This document shows positions 8,320 to 17,195 of a stretch of 63,795 nt of DNA, piece after piece. Where the stretch lies: NCBI RefSeq assembly GCF_946479755.1, contig NZ_CAMLHC010000040.1:1-63795 (forward strand), read 5' to 3'. Positions within the stretch are counted from its first letter, which is position 1. Each line of letters starts with the position of its first letter. The stretch is from an uncultured Chitinophaga sp. (lineage in GTDB: Bacteria > Bacteroidota > Bacteroidia > Chitinophagales > Chitinophagaceae). Below the pieces are notes generated by a model. It was not told the origin of the DNA. It searched no databases and saw only the letters and a list, made by a program, of their open reading frames with translations. The translations under genes and the position numbers were made by a program.

Positions 8320-11091
8320 TTAAATGTCGTATTCCAGGTTGGGACGGAGCCATTTTTCGGCTTCTTCTATCGTCCAGCCTTTACGGGCTGCATAGTCTGT
8401 CACCTGGTCTTTTTCTATTTTACCGAGACCGAAATACCGGGCTTCCGGGTTGGCGAAATACCAGCCGCTTACGCTGGCGGCAGGGTACATGGCCAGCGAT
8501 TCGGTCAGCGTGATACCGGTGTTCTCTGTGGCATTCAGGAGGTCAAACAGCTTGTATTTCTCTGTATGTTCCGGACAGGCAGGATAGCCAGGCGCAGGGC
8601 GTATGCCCATGTATTCTTCCCGGATAAGGGCCTCGTTGCTGAGGTGTTCTTCGCTGGCATAGCCCCAGAACTCTTTACGTACACGTTCGTGCATCAGTTC
8701 TGTGAATGCTTCCGCCAGCCTGTCTGCCAGGGCTTTCAGCATAATGCTGTTATAGTCGTCATGCTCCGCCTTGAATTTCTCCAGCCATTGCTCTATGCCG
8801 ATGCCGGCGGTGACCGCAAATCCTCCGATATAGTCGGTTTTGCCGGTAGATGCCGGGGCGATATAGTCTGCAAGGGACTGGTTGGGCTGTCCGGGTGCTT
8901 TTTTAATCTGCTGGCGCAGGAATTCGAGTGTCACCGGGGCAATGTCCGCTTGTTCGGGCGTCACCTGTATGCTGTCGGCAGCGGTGGCATTGGCAGGGAA
9001 AAGGCCGATAACGGCTTTGGCGCCCAGCCATTTTTCCCGGATAACTTTCGCCAGCAGTTCCTGTGCATCGTTGTACAGGCGGGTGGCTTCTGTTCCCACC
9101 ACTTCATCTGTCAGGATCTGCGGGAATTTACCATGCAGCTCCCAGGCAATGAAGAAAGGCTGCCAGTCAATATATTGCGCGATCTCGGCGAGATCGTAGT
9201 CTTCGAAAACTTTTACGCCGGTGAACTTCGGCTTCACCGGGGTGAAGGCGTCCCAGTTGATCGCTGTTTTGTTTTCCTGGGCAGCGGCAAAAGGAAGGTA
9301 TTGTTTAACCGGTTTCTTATTCCTGAAGGACTCGTTCAGTTTCTCGTATTCTGTTTTCACGGAGGCCAGGAAGTCCTTTTTCAGCGCTTTGTTGAGCAGG
9401 CTGCCGGTAACGGTCACGCTGCGGGAGGCGTCCAGCACGTGTACCACGCCGTGGGCGTATTCCTGTGCGATTTTCACCGCCGTATGGGTACGGGAGGTGG
9501 TAGCGCCGCCAATGATCAGCGGAATATCGAACTCCTGGCGCCGCAGCTCGCGGGCTACGTGCACCATTTCGTCCAGGCTGGGGGTGATCAGGCCGCTGAG
9601 GCCGATGATGTCCACGTTTTCCTGGCGGGCGGTCTGCAGTATTTTCTCAGCAGGCACCATAACGCCCAGGTCGATGATCTCATATCCGTTACAGGCCAGT
9701 ACTACGCCTACGATGTTTTTACCGATATCGTGCACATCGCCTTTCACGGTGGCCAGCAGGATCCTTCCGGCAGATTTTATCTCTCCGCCGTGAAGCGCCT
9801 GGTTGCGCAGTTTCTCTTCTTCTATATAAGGAGTAAGGATGGCTACCGATTTCTTCATTACGCGGGCGCTTTTCACCACCTGCGGGAGGAACATCTTACC
9901 GCTGCCAAACAGGTCGCCGACGATGTTCATGCCGTCCATCAGCGGACCTTCGATCACGTCGAGGGGACGGGCATATTTTTGACGGGCCTCTTCGGTGTCG
10001 GCATCAATATAATCAGTGATGCCGTTTACCAGTGCGTGGCTGAGTCTTTCTTCCACGGTGCCCTGGCGCCAGGTTTCGTCTTTTTCCACCACTTTGCCTT
10101 TGGCTTTTACCGTATCGGCAAATTGTATCAGGCGTTCGGTGGCGTCGTCCCGGCGGTTTAGTATGGCGTCCTCACAGAGCTCGCGGAGCTGTGGTTCGAT
10201 ATCGTCATATATCTGCAGCATACCGGCGTTGACGATGCCCATGTCCATACCCGCTCTGATGGCGTGGAAAAGGAATACAGAGTGCATGGCTTCACGCACG
10301 GTTTCATTACCGCGGAAAGAGAAAGACACGTTGCTGACGCCGCCGCTTATTTTAGCCAGTGGCATCAGTTCTTTGATCCGGCGGGTGGCGTTGATGAATT
10401 CCACCGCATAGTTATTGTGCTCTTCTATACCGGTGGCGATAGCGAAGATATTGGGATCGAAGATGATGTCCTGCGGATCGTATCCTACTTTTTCTGTCAG
10501 TATCTTATAGGCGCGGTGGCTGAAGGATACCCTTTTTTCTTCGGTATCGGCCTGACCATGCTCGTCAAACGCCATGACCACTACCGCGGCGCCGAAGCTT
10601 TTGCAGATATGGGCCTGCTCGATGAATTTGGCTTCCCCTTCCTTGAGGCTGATGGAGTTCACCACGCATTTGCCCTGCACACATTTCAGACCGGCTTCAA
10701 TAACGCTGAATTTACTGGAGTCGATCATGATAGGGATACGGGAGATGTCTGGTTCTGCCGCCAGCAGTTTTAGGAAGGTAGACATGGCCTGTTCCCCGTC
10801 CAGCAGGGCGTCGTCCATGTTCACGTCCAGGATCTGGGCGCCGTTTTCCACCTGCTGCCGGGCTACGGACAAGGCCTCTTCATAGTGACCTTCCCGTATG
10901 AGGCGGGCGAATTTCTTGGAGCCGGTAACGTTGGTACGTTCGCCGACGTTGATAAAGTTGGTTTCGGGCCTTACTACCAGTGGTTCAAGGCCGCTCAGCC
11001 GCATAAACGGCCGGATCACCCGTTGCTGGGCAGTTTCCGGTTCCATCGCTATCGTTTCGTTGCTTGTATGGGAATGTATGCTTGCGCTCAT
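8320..11091 (-). CDS. metH: Methionine synthase, C-terminal polypeptide (folate-, cobalamin- and reactivation domains)
   Basis: Carries the parts of cobalamin-dependent methionine synthase that bind methyltetrahydrofolate and B12 and the AdoMet-dependent reactivation domain. The pterin-binding domain starts with [16 protein letters not shown] near residue 46. The B12 domain has [11 protein letters not shown], the Asp-x-His-x-x-Gly cobalt-ligand motif, then [14 protein letters not shown]. The activation domain has [15 protein letters not shown]. At 923 aa it lacks only the N-terminal homocysteine domain, which is the next gene upstream. A second in-frame ATG (MEPETAQQ) lies 15 codons in and is an alternative start. 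Confidence 0.95.
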   Translation of the reverse strand: MSASIHSHTSNETIAMEPETAQQRVIRPFMRLSGLEPLVVRPETNFINVGERTNVTGSKKFARLIREGHYEEALSVARQQVENGAQILDVNMDDALLDGEQAMSTFLKLLAAEPDISRIPIMIDSSKFSVIEAGLKCVQGKCVVNSISLKEGEAKFIEQAHICKSFGAAVVVMAFDEHGQADTEEKRVSFSHRAYKILTEKVGYDPQDIIFDPNIFAIATGIEEHNNYAVEFINATRRIKELMPLAKISGGVSNVSFSFRGNETVREAMHSVFLFHAIRAGMDMGIVNAGMLQIYDDIEPQLRELCEDAILNRRDDATERLIQFADTVKAKGKVVEKDETWRQGTVEERLSHALVNGITDYIDADTEEARQKYARPLDVIEGPLMDGMNIVGDLFGSGKMFLPQVVKSARVMKKSVAILTPYIEEEKLRNQALHGGEIKSAGRILLATVKGDVHDIGKNIVGVVLACNGYEIIDLGVMVPAEKILQTARQENVDIIGLSGLITPSLDEMVHVARELRRQEFDIPLIIGGATTSRTHTAVKIAQEYAHGVVHVLDASRSVTVTGSLLNKALKKDFLASVKTEYEKLNESFRNKKPVKQYLPFAAAQENKTAINWDAFTPVKPKFTGVKVFEDYDLAEIAQYIDWQPFFIAWELHGKFPQILTDEVVGTEATRLYNDAQELLAKVIREKWLGAKAVIGLFPANATAADSIQVTPEQADIAPVTLEFLRQQIKKAPGQPNQSLADYIAPASTGKTDYIGGFAVTAGIGIEQWLEKFKAEHDDYNSIMLKALADRLAEAFTELMHERVRKEFWGYASEEHLSNEALIREEYMGIRPAPGYPACPEHTEKYKLFDLLNATENTGITLTESLAMYPAASVSGWYFANPEARYFGLGKIEKDQVTDYAARKGWTIEEAEKWLRPNLEYDI

Positions 11092-11111
11092 GGTTGCTTG
11101 TGTGTTTAGGA

Positions 11112-12128
11112 TTATGCCAGGGTGTCTACCAGCTCCGGTTTCCGGCGCGGTGCGATGTTTTTTACATGCTGTGCAATATGGCGGATATGGTCCGGCGTGG
11201 TGCCGCAGCAGCCGCCCACAATATTCACAAAGCCTGAACTGGCAAAATCTTCAATAATACAGGCGGTATCTTCCGGTTCCTCATCGTATTCGCCGAATGC
11301 GTTGGGCAGGCCTGCGTTCGGGTAACAGCTGACATAGCAGCTGGCGATATTGGACAGCTCTTCCACGTAAGGGCGCATCTGCTGACCGCCAAGGGCGCAG
11401 TTGAGGCCCACAGAGAAGGGGTTGGCATGCATCACGGAAATATAGAAAGCTTCCAGGGTCTGACCGCTCAGTGTGCGGCCGGATGCATCCGTAATGGTAC
11501 CGGAGATCATCACCGGCAACTCCGGTTTGCCGGATTCACGGAAGTACTTTTTGATGGCATAAATGGCCGCCTTACAGTTGAGCGTATCGAAAATCGTTTC
11601 AATCAGCAGGATGTCCACGCCGCCGTCTGAAAGACCTTTTATCTGCTCTTCGTAGGCTTCGGCCACTTCATCGAAGGACACGGAGCGGTACCCGGGGTTG
11701 TTTACGTCCGGGGAGAGCGACAGGGTTTTATTCAGCGGTCCGATGGCGCCTGCCACAAAGCGGGGCCTGTCCGGATTTTTGGCGGTATACTCCGCAGCCG
11801 CTTTTTTCGCGATTTGGGCCGCAGCCACGTTCAACTCGTAAGCCAGGGCCTGCATGTCATAGTCGGCCATCGCTATGGAAGTGCTGCTGAAAGTATTGGT
11901 CTCGATAATATCGGCGCCCGCTTCCAGGTATTCCTTGTGAATGGCTTCTATGATCTGTGGTTGGGTGAGGTTGAGCAGGTCATTATTGCCTTTGAGGTCC
12001 ATATGATAGTCGGCAAAACGGGTACCTCTGTAATCAGCTTCCTGGAGTTTGTATCGCTGGATCATGGTGCCCATGGCACCGTCAATGATGAGCACACGCT
12101 CATTAGCGCAGTCTTGTAAAGATTTCAT
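11112..12128 (-). CDS. metH: Methionine synthase, N-terminal homocysteine-binding polypeptide
   Basis: A 338-aa homocysteine S-methyltransferase domain. It begins with the family motif [17 protein letters not shown] and carries the three Zn-binding cysteines as GLNCALGG and VGGCCGTTP. It ends in a clean TAA, and 20 bp later the second polypeptide starts. The two together (1261 aa) match full-length MetH (1227 aa in E. coli), so this is gene fission at the first domain boundary and not a broken gene. The two chains presumably assemble. Upstream is a 260-bp divergent region shared with the 12390 leader ORF. Confidence 0.94.
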   Translation of the reverse strand: MKSLQDCANERVLIIDGAMGTMIQRYKLQEADYRGTRFADYHMDLKGNNDLLNLTQPQIIEAIHKEYLEAGADIIETNTFSSTSIAMADYDMQALAYELNVAAAQIAKKAAAEYTAKNPDRPRFVAGAIGPLNKTLSLSPDVNNPGYRSVSFDEVAEAYEEQIKGLSDGGVDILLIETIFDTLNCKAAIYAIKKYFRESGKPELPVMISGTITDASGRTLSGQTLEAFYISVMHANPFSVGLNCALGGQQMRPYVEELSNIASCYVSCYPNAGLPNAFGEYDEEPEDTACIIEDFASSGFVNIVGGCCGTTPDHIRHIAQHVKNIAPRRKPELVDTLA

Positions 12129-12336
12129 GATTTTCTTTGCTGTTTATTAGTTGCTGTTAAAAACGAACAGGGTCGAACAATAAACAAATCCACCCTGTAA
12201 TATATCTTGTAAAGATACGCTATTTTAAGATGTAAAAACAGCTAATTTGCCTGTCCCGTACCGTATCGGACGGCCTTTCTTTCGAGGTTGATATTAACAG
12301 TCTTTTATATAGATTTTGTCTATATTGATATTTTTA

Positions 12337-12369
12337 TTTGGTAGAAGTCTATAAAGTCTACTATATTTG
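12337..12369 (+). promoter_or_regulatory. Full-consensus promoter for the Cys-rich leader transcript
   Basis: TTTG at 12337-12340, a 21-bp spacer, then TATATTTG at 12362-12369 match the Bacteroidota primary promoter exactly. The start of transcription is expected near 12376, only about 14 nt before the leader ORF. The rest of the 12129-12389 divergent region shows no B12 box or recognisable SAM riboswitch for metH. Confidence 0.8.
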
Positions 12370-12389
12370 TAGGGTAATAGAAAAACACC

Positions 12390-12482
12390 ATGCAACAACA
12401 AAAGCTAAACATACTGTTGAACCCGGCGGTAGCCCCCCACCAGTCCTATGCCTGCTGTCCTTCGGGACGCTGTTGCTGTTAA
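12390..12482 (+). CDS. 30-aa leader peptide ending in clustered Cys codons (candidate attenuator peptide)
   Basis: Open frame from ATG 12390 to TAA 12480-12482 just downstream of a perfect promoter. The peptide ends ACCPSGRCCC, so five of its last nine codons are Cys. The codons around the first Cys pair overlap a GTCC-TTCG-GGAC tetraloop hairpin (12457-12468), and the last Cys codon and stop codon form the left arm of a terminator-like hairpin at 12475-12491. This layout (short ORF, run of codons for one amino acid, overlapping terminator, downstream gene) is that of a ribosome-mediated attenuator. A secreted or metal-binding Cys peptide is the alternative. No homologue is recognised. Confidence 0.6.
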   Translation: MQQQKLNILLNPAVAPHQSYACCPSGRCCC

Positions 12483-12500
12483 AACGGCAGCTTGTTTTTT
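12475..12500 (+). terminator. Terminator-like hairpin overlapping the leader stop codon
   Basis: GCTGTT (12475-12480) pairs with GGCAGC (12486-12491) through four Watson-Crick and two G-U pairs over the loop AAAAC, and is followed by TTGTTTTTT. A ribosome at the leader stop codon would cover it, so translation could switch it. It lies 43 bp before the 71-aa gene. Confidence 0.6.
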
Positions 12501-12542
12501 CTGAGTTCTTCCCGGTTTTTATTACAACAAAAAGAATTTGTC

Positions 12543-12758
12543 ATGACGATAGCAGAACATATCCATGCGCTCAGGGAGCACCTGGCAGGTCTGGGCCTGC
12601 AACCGGTTCCGGAGATGAATGATGGAAGTGAGCCGGCGGTTTTTAAGGTATGTTTTCTTAATAAATATGAAATGCAGCGCTGGAAAGAGCTGCGGGAACA
12701 GGAATCAAAAACCAATCATACCATATTTCAGGGTACGCCTGAAAAAGACGTACACTGA
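12543..12758 (+). CDS. Uncharacterised 71-aa protein behind the Cys leader
   Basis: A 71-aa soluble protein that starts MTIAEHIHALREHLAGLGLQ and contains one Cys (FKVCFLNKYEMQRWKELREQ) and a hydrophilic, charged C-terminus. The first 20 residues are predicted helical. I do not recognise a family. It is the only gene between the leader and a strong terminator at 12795, so if the attenuator works this is its target. Promoter and terminator make it a complete small transcription unit, which supports it being real despite its size. Confidence 0.6.
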   Translation: MTIAEHIHALREHLAGLGLQPVPEMNDGSEPAVFKVCFLNKYEMQRWKELREQESKTNHTIFQGTPEKDVH

Positions 12759-12794
12759 CCTTTTTCATAACGTGGAATTACAGGTTAAACGAAG

Positions 12795-12829
12795 ACGGGC
12801 GTTATTGAACGCCCGTATTTTATTTTTAT
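12795..12829. terminator. Intrinsic terminator between the 71-aa gene and recR
   Basis: A 9-bp stem ACGGGCGTT/AACGCCCGT (12795-12803 with 12808-12816) and a 4-nt loop, then ATTTTATTTTTAT. It lies between convergent genes. Confidence 0.88.
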
Positions 12830-12844
12830 AGATAAGCTTCTACT

Positions 12845-13462
12845 TTATGGTTTAACATAGCTGTCCAGCGGCAACCGGTTGGAAATAGACCGCGCCAGCG
12901 TCATCTCGTCAGCATACTCCAACTCGCCGCCAAAAGCGATCCCCCGTGCGATAGTAGTGATCTTTACGGGATATTCTTTCAGCTTTTTAGACAGGAAATA
13001 GATGGTGGTATCGCCTTCAATGGTAGGGCTTAAGGCCATGATCACCTCTTCTACGCCCTGGTGTTTTACCCGCTCTACGAGGGACTGGATATTCAGTTGT
13101 TCCGGGCCGACACCGTCAATAGGGGAGATAATGCCGCCCAGCACATGATACAGGCCGTTGAACTGCTGTGTGTTTTCAATGGCCATTACATCCCTGATAC
13201 TTTCTACCAGGCACACCACCTGTCGCTGCCGGGAATGGTTACTGCAGATACCACATACTTCTTCATCGGAAACATTATGGCACACTTTGCAGAAGCGGAT
13301 CTGCTGCCGCATACGTGCTATCGCCTCACCAAACTGCTGTACCTGCACAGTTTCCTGCTTCAGCAGGTGCAACACCAGCCGCAGGGCCGTTTTTTTACCG
13401 ATGCCCGGCAGCTTGGCAAATTCATTGACAGCGTTTTCTATCAGAGCGGAAGAGAATACCAT
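12845..13462 (-). CDS. recR: Recombination mediator RecR
   Basis: Helps RecO load RecA in the RecFOR gap-repair pathway. The 205-aa product has the HhH region (KLPGIGKKTALRLVLHLLK near residue 17), a four-Cys zinc finger CKVCHNVSDEEVCGIC near residue 57, and a Toprim domain with VCLVESIRDVMAIE. Length is standard. A -7 box at 13467-13474 sits only about 5 bp before the start codon, so the mRNA may have almost no leader. Confidence 0.96.
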   Translation of the reverse strand: MVFSSALIENAVNEFAKLPGIGKKTALRLVLHLLKQETVQVQQFGEAIARMRQQIRFCKVCHNVSDEEVCGICSNHSRQRQVVCLVESIRDVMAIENTQQFNGLYHVLGGIISPIDGVGPEQLNIQSLVERVKHQGVEEVIMALSPTIEGDTTIYFLSKKLKEYPVKITTIARGIAFGGELEYADEMTLARSISNRLPLDSYVKP

Positions 13463-13466
13463 AATG

Positions 13467-13474
13467 CAAAGTTA
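13467..13474 (-). promoter_or_regulatory. -7 box of recR, placed for a near-leaderless mRNA
   Basis: CAAAGTTA on the plus strand reads TAACTTTG on the minus strand, a match to TAnnTTTG. Transcription would start at or within a base or two of the recR ATG (13462). No clear -33 box was found. Confidence 0.5.
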
Positions 13475-13522
13475 GGAATATTGCCGCTGAACAGGCCACA
13501 GGGGCCGGCACTGCGGCAATAA

Positions 13523-15010
13523 TTATATTTCTATCGTTGGCCGGAGCGTCCAGTAGGCCTTCAGGTTCTGCTTGCCTGGCACCAGGATCACCCGTTCGGG
13601 CTGCCGCTTGGGCTCTTTGTAGTACTGGCCGCGGTCCCATTTGCCGTTACCGTTGGCATCCAGCAGTACCCTTACTTCATATTCACCGGGTGTAATGAAC
13701 TTCTGCAGCCAGGTGCCGTTGACGGCGGTGCCGGAATATTTAATGGCTTTATCCTGTACCAGTTGTATCACGTAATGCATGGAGTCGTCATTGATGGCCT
13801 GCCGTGTACTGTCACTGATCTTCAGCGTTACCCCGAAAATGGCGTAATCGCTTGATTTTTTGGACTTAAAGCTGATCGTGTCTGCTTTAGGCAGCTGCTG
13901 GCCCGTAGTATCAGTGGCGGCGTCTGCCGGGAAGATCATCCGGTAAGGCGTACCTTCTTTCCACGGATAAAACACCGTTAGTTTGGTATGGGTGCTGTCC
14001 ATACTGGTATGGAAGGTGACCCGGGTAAAAGTGCTGTCTTCTCCCAGGATCACACGGGCGCTATCCAGCGTTCTCAGCGGAAGATTGAAGCTCAGCTGCA
14101 GCGGTGCAGGCAATTCCTGCAGCCCCCCGTCGAGCGTGGGCGTTATCTGAAGTTTGGGCGTTTTTTTCTTTTTATCTTTTTCCTTCTCTTTCTCTCTTTC
14201 CTGCTCTTCCAGCGCCTGGTTGGCCTGGTCCAGCGAATCCTGCGGTGAGAGCGGCTCTTTGATCGTACTGTCCCGCTCCATGAAAAGCAGCAGGTTAACC
14301 CCTTCCGCATTCTGCTCTTTCATCACAATGGGCTTTTCAACGAAAGCGATCATTTCAGAAGGTTGGTTGTATTGGAGATCACGGTCTTCTTCTTTCAGCG
14401 CAAAAAGCTTGTAAGTGCCGGGAGCCATATTTTTAAACCGGAACGAGCCGTCAGGGCGGGTTTTAGCGTAATACACCGGCTTCTCCTTGGACACGATGGA
14501 ATCTTCCAGGTTGCGGTACAGCATCACGGCGATGTTGCTGTCAGGAACGCCGTTTTCGGCATCTATCATATGGCCCGTCAGCTGGAGGCTGTCCAGGTAG
14601 TTACCGGTAGACACCACATACTGAAAGTCGGGAATGGCGTTGCGCTCATTGATGTCCCGGATGGCGTCGGAAAAATTGAATGTATAAGTGGTGTTTTCCT
14701 GCAGGGTGTCCTTCAGTTCCATGGTGACCGTACGCAGCTTGGCAGTAATGATAGGCGTGCGTTTCAGCGTAGGCGACACAATAAGCTTGTCGTTCACGTT
14801 GTCCAGTTCCACAAATTCGTCAAACACAAAGTATACCTTCTTGTTTTTGAAATGCAGCGAGGAATCCGGTGGATTTACTGCCGCAAGGGAAGGAGGGAGA
14901 CTGTCACGCGGTCCTCCGCCTGGCGGTACAATGTTGGCACAGCGGGTCATCGAAACAGCCATCATAAAGGATATCAGCCAGAATGCCCAGCTCCTGATAT
15001 ATTGATACAT
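13523..15010 (-). CDS. Lipoprotein with Ig-like (SbsA-type) and carboxypeptidase-regulatory-like domains
   Basis: A 495-aa exported protein. The start at 15010 gives a signal peptide with lipobox-like SMTRC at about residue 24, followed by ANIVPPGGGPRDSLPP, a junction often seen in Bacteroidota Ig-like-domain lipoproteins. Residues 45-150 resemble a bacterial Ig-like domain (VYFVFDEFVELDNV, TYTFNFSDAIRD); a beta-sandwich with GSFRFKNMAPGTYKLFALKE looks like a carboxypeptidase-D regulatory repeat; a Glu/Lys-rich linker (EEQEREKEKEKDKKKKTP) precedes a second Ig-like half. Function is unknown, probably structural on the cell surface. It lies 60 bp upstream of recR on the same strand. Confidence 0.8.
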   Translation of the reverse strand: MYQYIRSWAFWLISFMMAVSMTRCANIVPPGGGPRDSLPPSLAAVNPPDSSLHFKNKKVYFVFDEFVELDNVNDKLIVSPTLKRTPIITAKLRTVTMELKDTLQENTTYTFNFSDAIRDINERNAIPDFQYVVSTGNYLDSLQLTGHMIDAENGVPDSNIAVMLYRNLEDSIVSKEKPVYYAKTRPDGSFRFKNMAPGTYKLFALKEEDRDLQYNQPSEMIAFVEKPIVMKEQNAEGVNLLLFMERDSTIKEPLSPQDSLDQANQALEEQEREKEKEKDKKKKTPKLQITPTLDGGLQELPAPLQLSFNLPLRTLDSARVILGEDSTFTRVTFHTSMDSTHTKLTVFYPWKEGTPYRMIFPADAATDTTGQQLPKADTISFKSKKSSDYAIFGVTLKISDSTRQAINDDSMHYVIQLVQDKAIKYSGTAVNGTWLQKFITPGEYEVRVLLDANGNGKWDRGQYYKEPKRQPERVILVPGKQNLKAYWTLRPTIEI

Positions 15011-15118
15011 ATTTCCGGTCGGATTAAAAATATGTTGCAAACTTACGAAAACGGCGGAAAGCTTCGCTTTTCTTTTGACCTCCCGCCGGGATGGATATCA
15101 ATGGCGTACCTTTATTCC

Positions 15119-15580
15119 ATGGCCAGTGTCTTTCTATTGCAACGTACCCAGTTTATACCCGCGCCACTGCAACAGGTGTGGGACTTCTTTTCCAATCCCG
15201 ATAACCTGGCGAAGATCACGCCGCCCTATATGCGCTTCAGGGTTACCTCTCCGCCGGATGAAAGGAAGGTATATCCCGGGCAGGTGATCACCTATACCGT
15301 TTGCCCGCTGATGGGTGTTCCGCTGGAGTGGATGACGGAAATTGTACATGTGCGGGACGGGGACTATTTCGTGGACGAGCAGCGGGTAGGTCCCTACCGG
15401 CTTTGGCACCATCAGCACCACTTCAGGGAAGTGCCGGGAGGGGTGGAGATGACCGATACCATTCATTACCGGCTGCCACTGGGATGGCTGGGCCGCCTGG
15501 CGCATACCCTGTTTGTACGGCGCCAGCTGGAAAACCTCTTCGCTTACCGGTACCGGGTGGTACAGGAACGCTTCGGATAA
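15119..15580 (+). CDS. SRPBCC-family lipid/ligand-binding protein
   Basis: A 153-aa soluble protein with the START/SRPBCC pattern: FIPAPLQQVWDFFSNPDNLA at the N-terminus, then P-P-Y-M-R-F, VTYTVCPLMGVPLEWMTEI in altered form (here GQVITYTVCPLMGVPLEWMT), a DEQRVGPYRLWHHQHHFREV segment and a long C-terminal helix with R-Y-R-V-V. Similar proteins bind hydrophobic ligands or act as cyclases; no specific substrate can be assigned. ATG 15119 is chosen because the conserved domain starts there; ATG 15101 is possible. Divergent from the Ig-like lipoprotein gene. Confidence 0.82.
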   Translation: MASVFLLQRTQFIPAPLQQVWDFFSNPDNLAKITPPYMRFRVTSPPDERKVYPGQVITYTVCPLMGVPLEWMTEIVHVRDGDYFVDEQRVGPYRLWHHQHHFREVPGGVEMTDTIHYRLPLGWLGRLAHTLFVRRQLENLFAYRYRVVQERFG

Positions 15581-15583
15581 ACG

Positions 15584-16123
15584 TTATTCTTTGGTGGTCA
15601 GGGTTGTGGAAAGCTGATCGCCGGTATACACTTTGATGCTGGTCCGGCCGGTTTTGGGAATACTGCCTACCCACAGCGGCGTGGTGCTGTAAGCGTTCTT
15701 CTCTCCCTGGGCGGTGGCCACAAAATGCATCTCCGCATTATTGGTCAGATTGTCCGTAGTGGCGGATGCCAGCTGTATCTGCGTGCCATAGTAAGTGGAA
15801 GGCATGGTAGCGGCAACAACCACCTGTGTGCCAAAATCGGGGCGGTCAATTTTGTTGTTCATGGTTTTGGCTACGCCAAACAGGCTGTCGAAAGCAGCGG
15901 GATTGTCGATCAGCCAGAAGGTAAGGCTGTCTTTCACCTGGATATTGTTTTTGACAAAGTAGCCGTTCAGCGGCTGTACATCGAGGCTGCTGCCACTATC
16001 GGCCTGTATGTTCATAGCGGTGTCATTGACAACGGCGCTATCGGCGGCGTTATTACGGGTAGCGCCTCCACAGGAGGCCAGTAACAAAAGGATGGCTGCG
16101 GAAAAAGACAGACGGCTGTTCAT
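15584..16123 (-). CDS. Hypothetical lipoprotein
   Basis: A 179-aa lipoprotein with a clear signal peptide and lipobox LLLASC at about residue 18. The mature part is a beta-rich domain of about 150 residues containing NGYFVKNNIQVKDSLTFWLI and PDFGTQVVVAATMPSTYYGT. I do not recognise a family. It is immediately convergent with the SRPBCC gene (3-bp gap) and 31 bp downstream of the LpxR-like gene, with which it may be co-transcribed. Confidence 0.7.
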   Translation of the reverse strand: MNSRLSFSAAILLLLASCGGATRNNAADSAVVNDTAMNIQADSGSSLDVQPLNGYFVKNNIQVKDSLTFWLIDNPAAFDSLFGVAKTMNNKIDRPDFGTQVVVAATMPSTYYGTQIQLASATTDNLTNNAEMHFVATAQGEKNAYSTTPLWVGSIPKTGRTSIKVYTGDQLSTTLTTKE

Positions 16124-16154
16124 ATGATTTTCTTTTTTTTATAAGATAACATCA

Positions 16155-17162
16155 TTACGGGAAATTGGTTGCCCCCGAGAGGGGAATTAACAACGTAATG
16201 TTACCGACAGAGTGTTTACCGGTACCGCTCATCCAGGCGGTGGCCGTCCGCTGGGTATAACGGATGGTGGTGCGGCCGATGCCGATACCGACGCCATAGT
16301 CCATCCCGATGGTGAAACGGCGCATGTGCGATGTCTGCTGGTCTGTCAGCTCTTCGAAATTGGTATCGGTAGACCGGAAGATGCCGCCCTGCAGCAGTGC
16401 GTTGAACAGGTTGATGGCAAATTGTGGCCGGGCGAACACGTACAGCTGGAACTTCCGCCGGGTAGCGGCGTCCAGGTCTGTTGCCCCGAAATAGGGGTTG
16501 ATGAGGCCATACCTGCCATAGAGGGAGGCGCCCACGGAAGTCATCATAGTACCGGCGCGAATGCCGATTTCCCCTGTCGTTTCAAGGCTTTTGACCGGGT
16601 TCCACAACATCGCCTCAAAGGAAAAGTTATAGTTCAGCAGGGGAGCGTTGGGTACCTGGTTGCCCCAGCCTTCCGGTTCCTGGTAGTGGATGAGCCGGTG
16701 GAAGAGGCGTTGGGTCTGTTCTGCGCCGGCCCATGGGCCCAGTACGCCGAATACCAGCTCAGAATGGAACGAATACTTTTTGACGGGATTGTAGGAGGTA
16801 AGCCCGTGGGTAGCAAAGAGGGCGCCGGCGTAATAAAAATCGGCAGGGTGAAAGGAGGTGTCTGCGATCTGGTTGGGCGTGATCATGACCTGCATGAGCT
16901 GCCACTCGAAAACATTGACGGCGGAGAGCCCTGCTTTGGGAAAGATCCAGTTGTCAAGGAATGTGGATTTTTTCTTCTTCATATATACGTACCCGATAGC
17001 GGTGCCGTTGCTGTAGCCACGGTCTGTTCCCCTTCCCCATACGTTGAAGAAGTCGTCATCTTCGTATATGCGTAGCTGTCTGGTGGCATTCTGGGTGATC
17101 TGTGCCTGTGCGATAGTCAGCGTGCCGAGACAAATGAATATTCCCCATAAAAAGATTTTCAT
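16155..17162 (-). CDS. LpxR-like outer-membrane lipid A deacylase
   Basis: A 335-aa exported beta-barrel candidate with a signal peptide cleaved after AQA. The conserved DUF2219/LpxR N-terminus is visible: YEDDDFFNVWGRGTDRGYSN followed by GTAIGYVY, in which the D-x-D-F, GTDRGYSNG pattern surrounds the first barrel strands and Ca site. Later GATDLD, GMDYGVGIGIG and a final aromatic-flanked strand fit a 12-strand barrel. LpxR removes the 3'-acyloxyacyl group from lipid A; the activity here is inferred. Genomic neighbours do not add support. Confidence 0.82.
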   Translation of the reverse strand: MKIFLWGIFICLGTLTIAQAQITQNATRQLRIYEDDDFFNVWGRGTDRGYSNGTAIGYVYMKKKKSTFLDNWIFPKAGLSAVNVFEWQLMQVMITPNQIADTSFHPADFYYAGALFATHGLTSYNPVKKYSFHSELVFGVLGPWAGAEQTQRLFHRLIHYQEPEGWGNQVPNAPLLNYNFSFEAMLWNPVKSLETTGEIGIRAGTMMTSVGASLYGRYGLINPYFGATDLDAATRRKFQLYVFARPQFAINLFNALLQGGIFRSTDTNFEELTDQQTSHMRRFTIGMDYGVGIGIGRTTIRYTQRTATAWMSGTGKHSVGNITLLIPLSGATNFP

Positions 17163-17195
17163 AGGCCCTCCTTTTAATCCTGACAGTTATCTGTG

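Noticed and set aside
8566..10161. 531-aa plus-strand open frame inside metH
   Set aside because: Antisense shadow of the well-conserved methionine synthase domains.
11092..11111. Frameshift or nonsense mutation breaking metH
   Set aside because: Both parts have full domains, the first ends in a clean stop and the second has its own start, so gene fission is more likely.
12129..12389. B12 or SAM riboswitch controlling metH
   Set aside because: No B12 box or SAM-type motif is visible in the divergent region.
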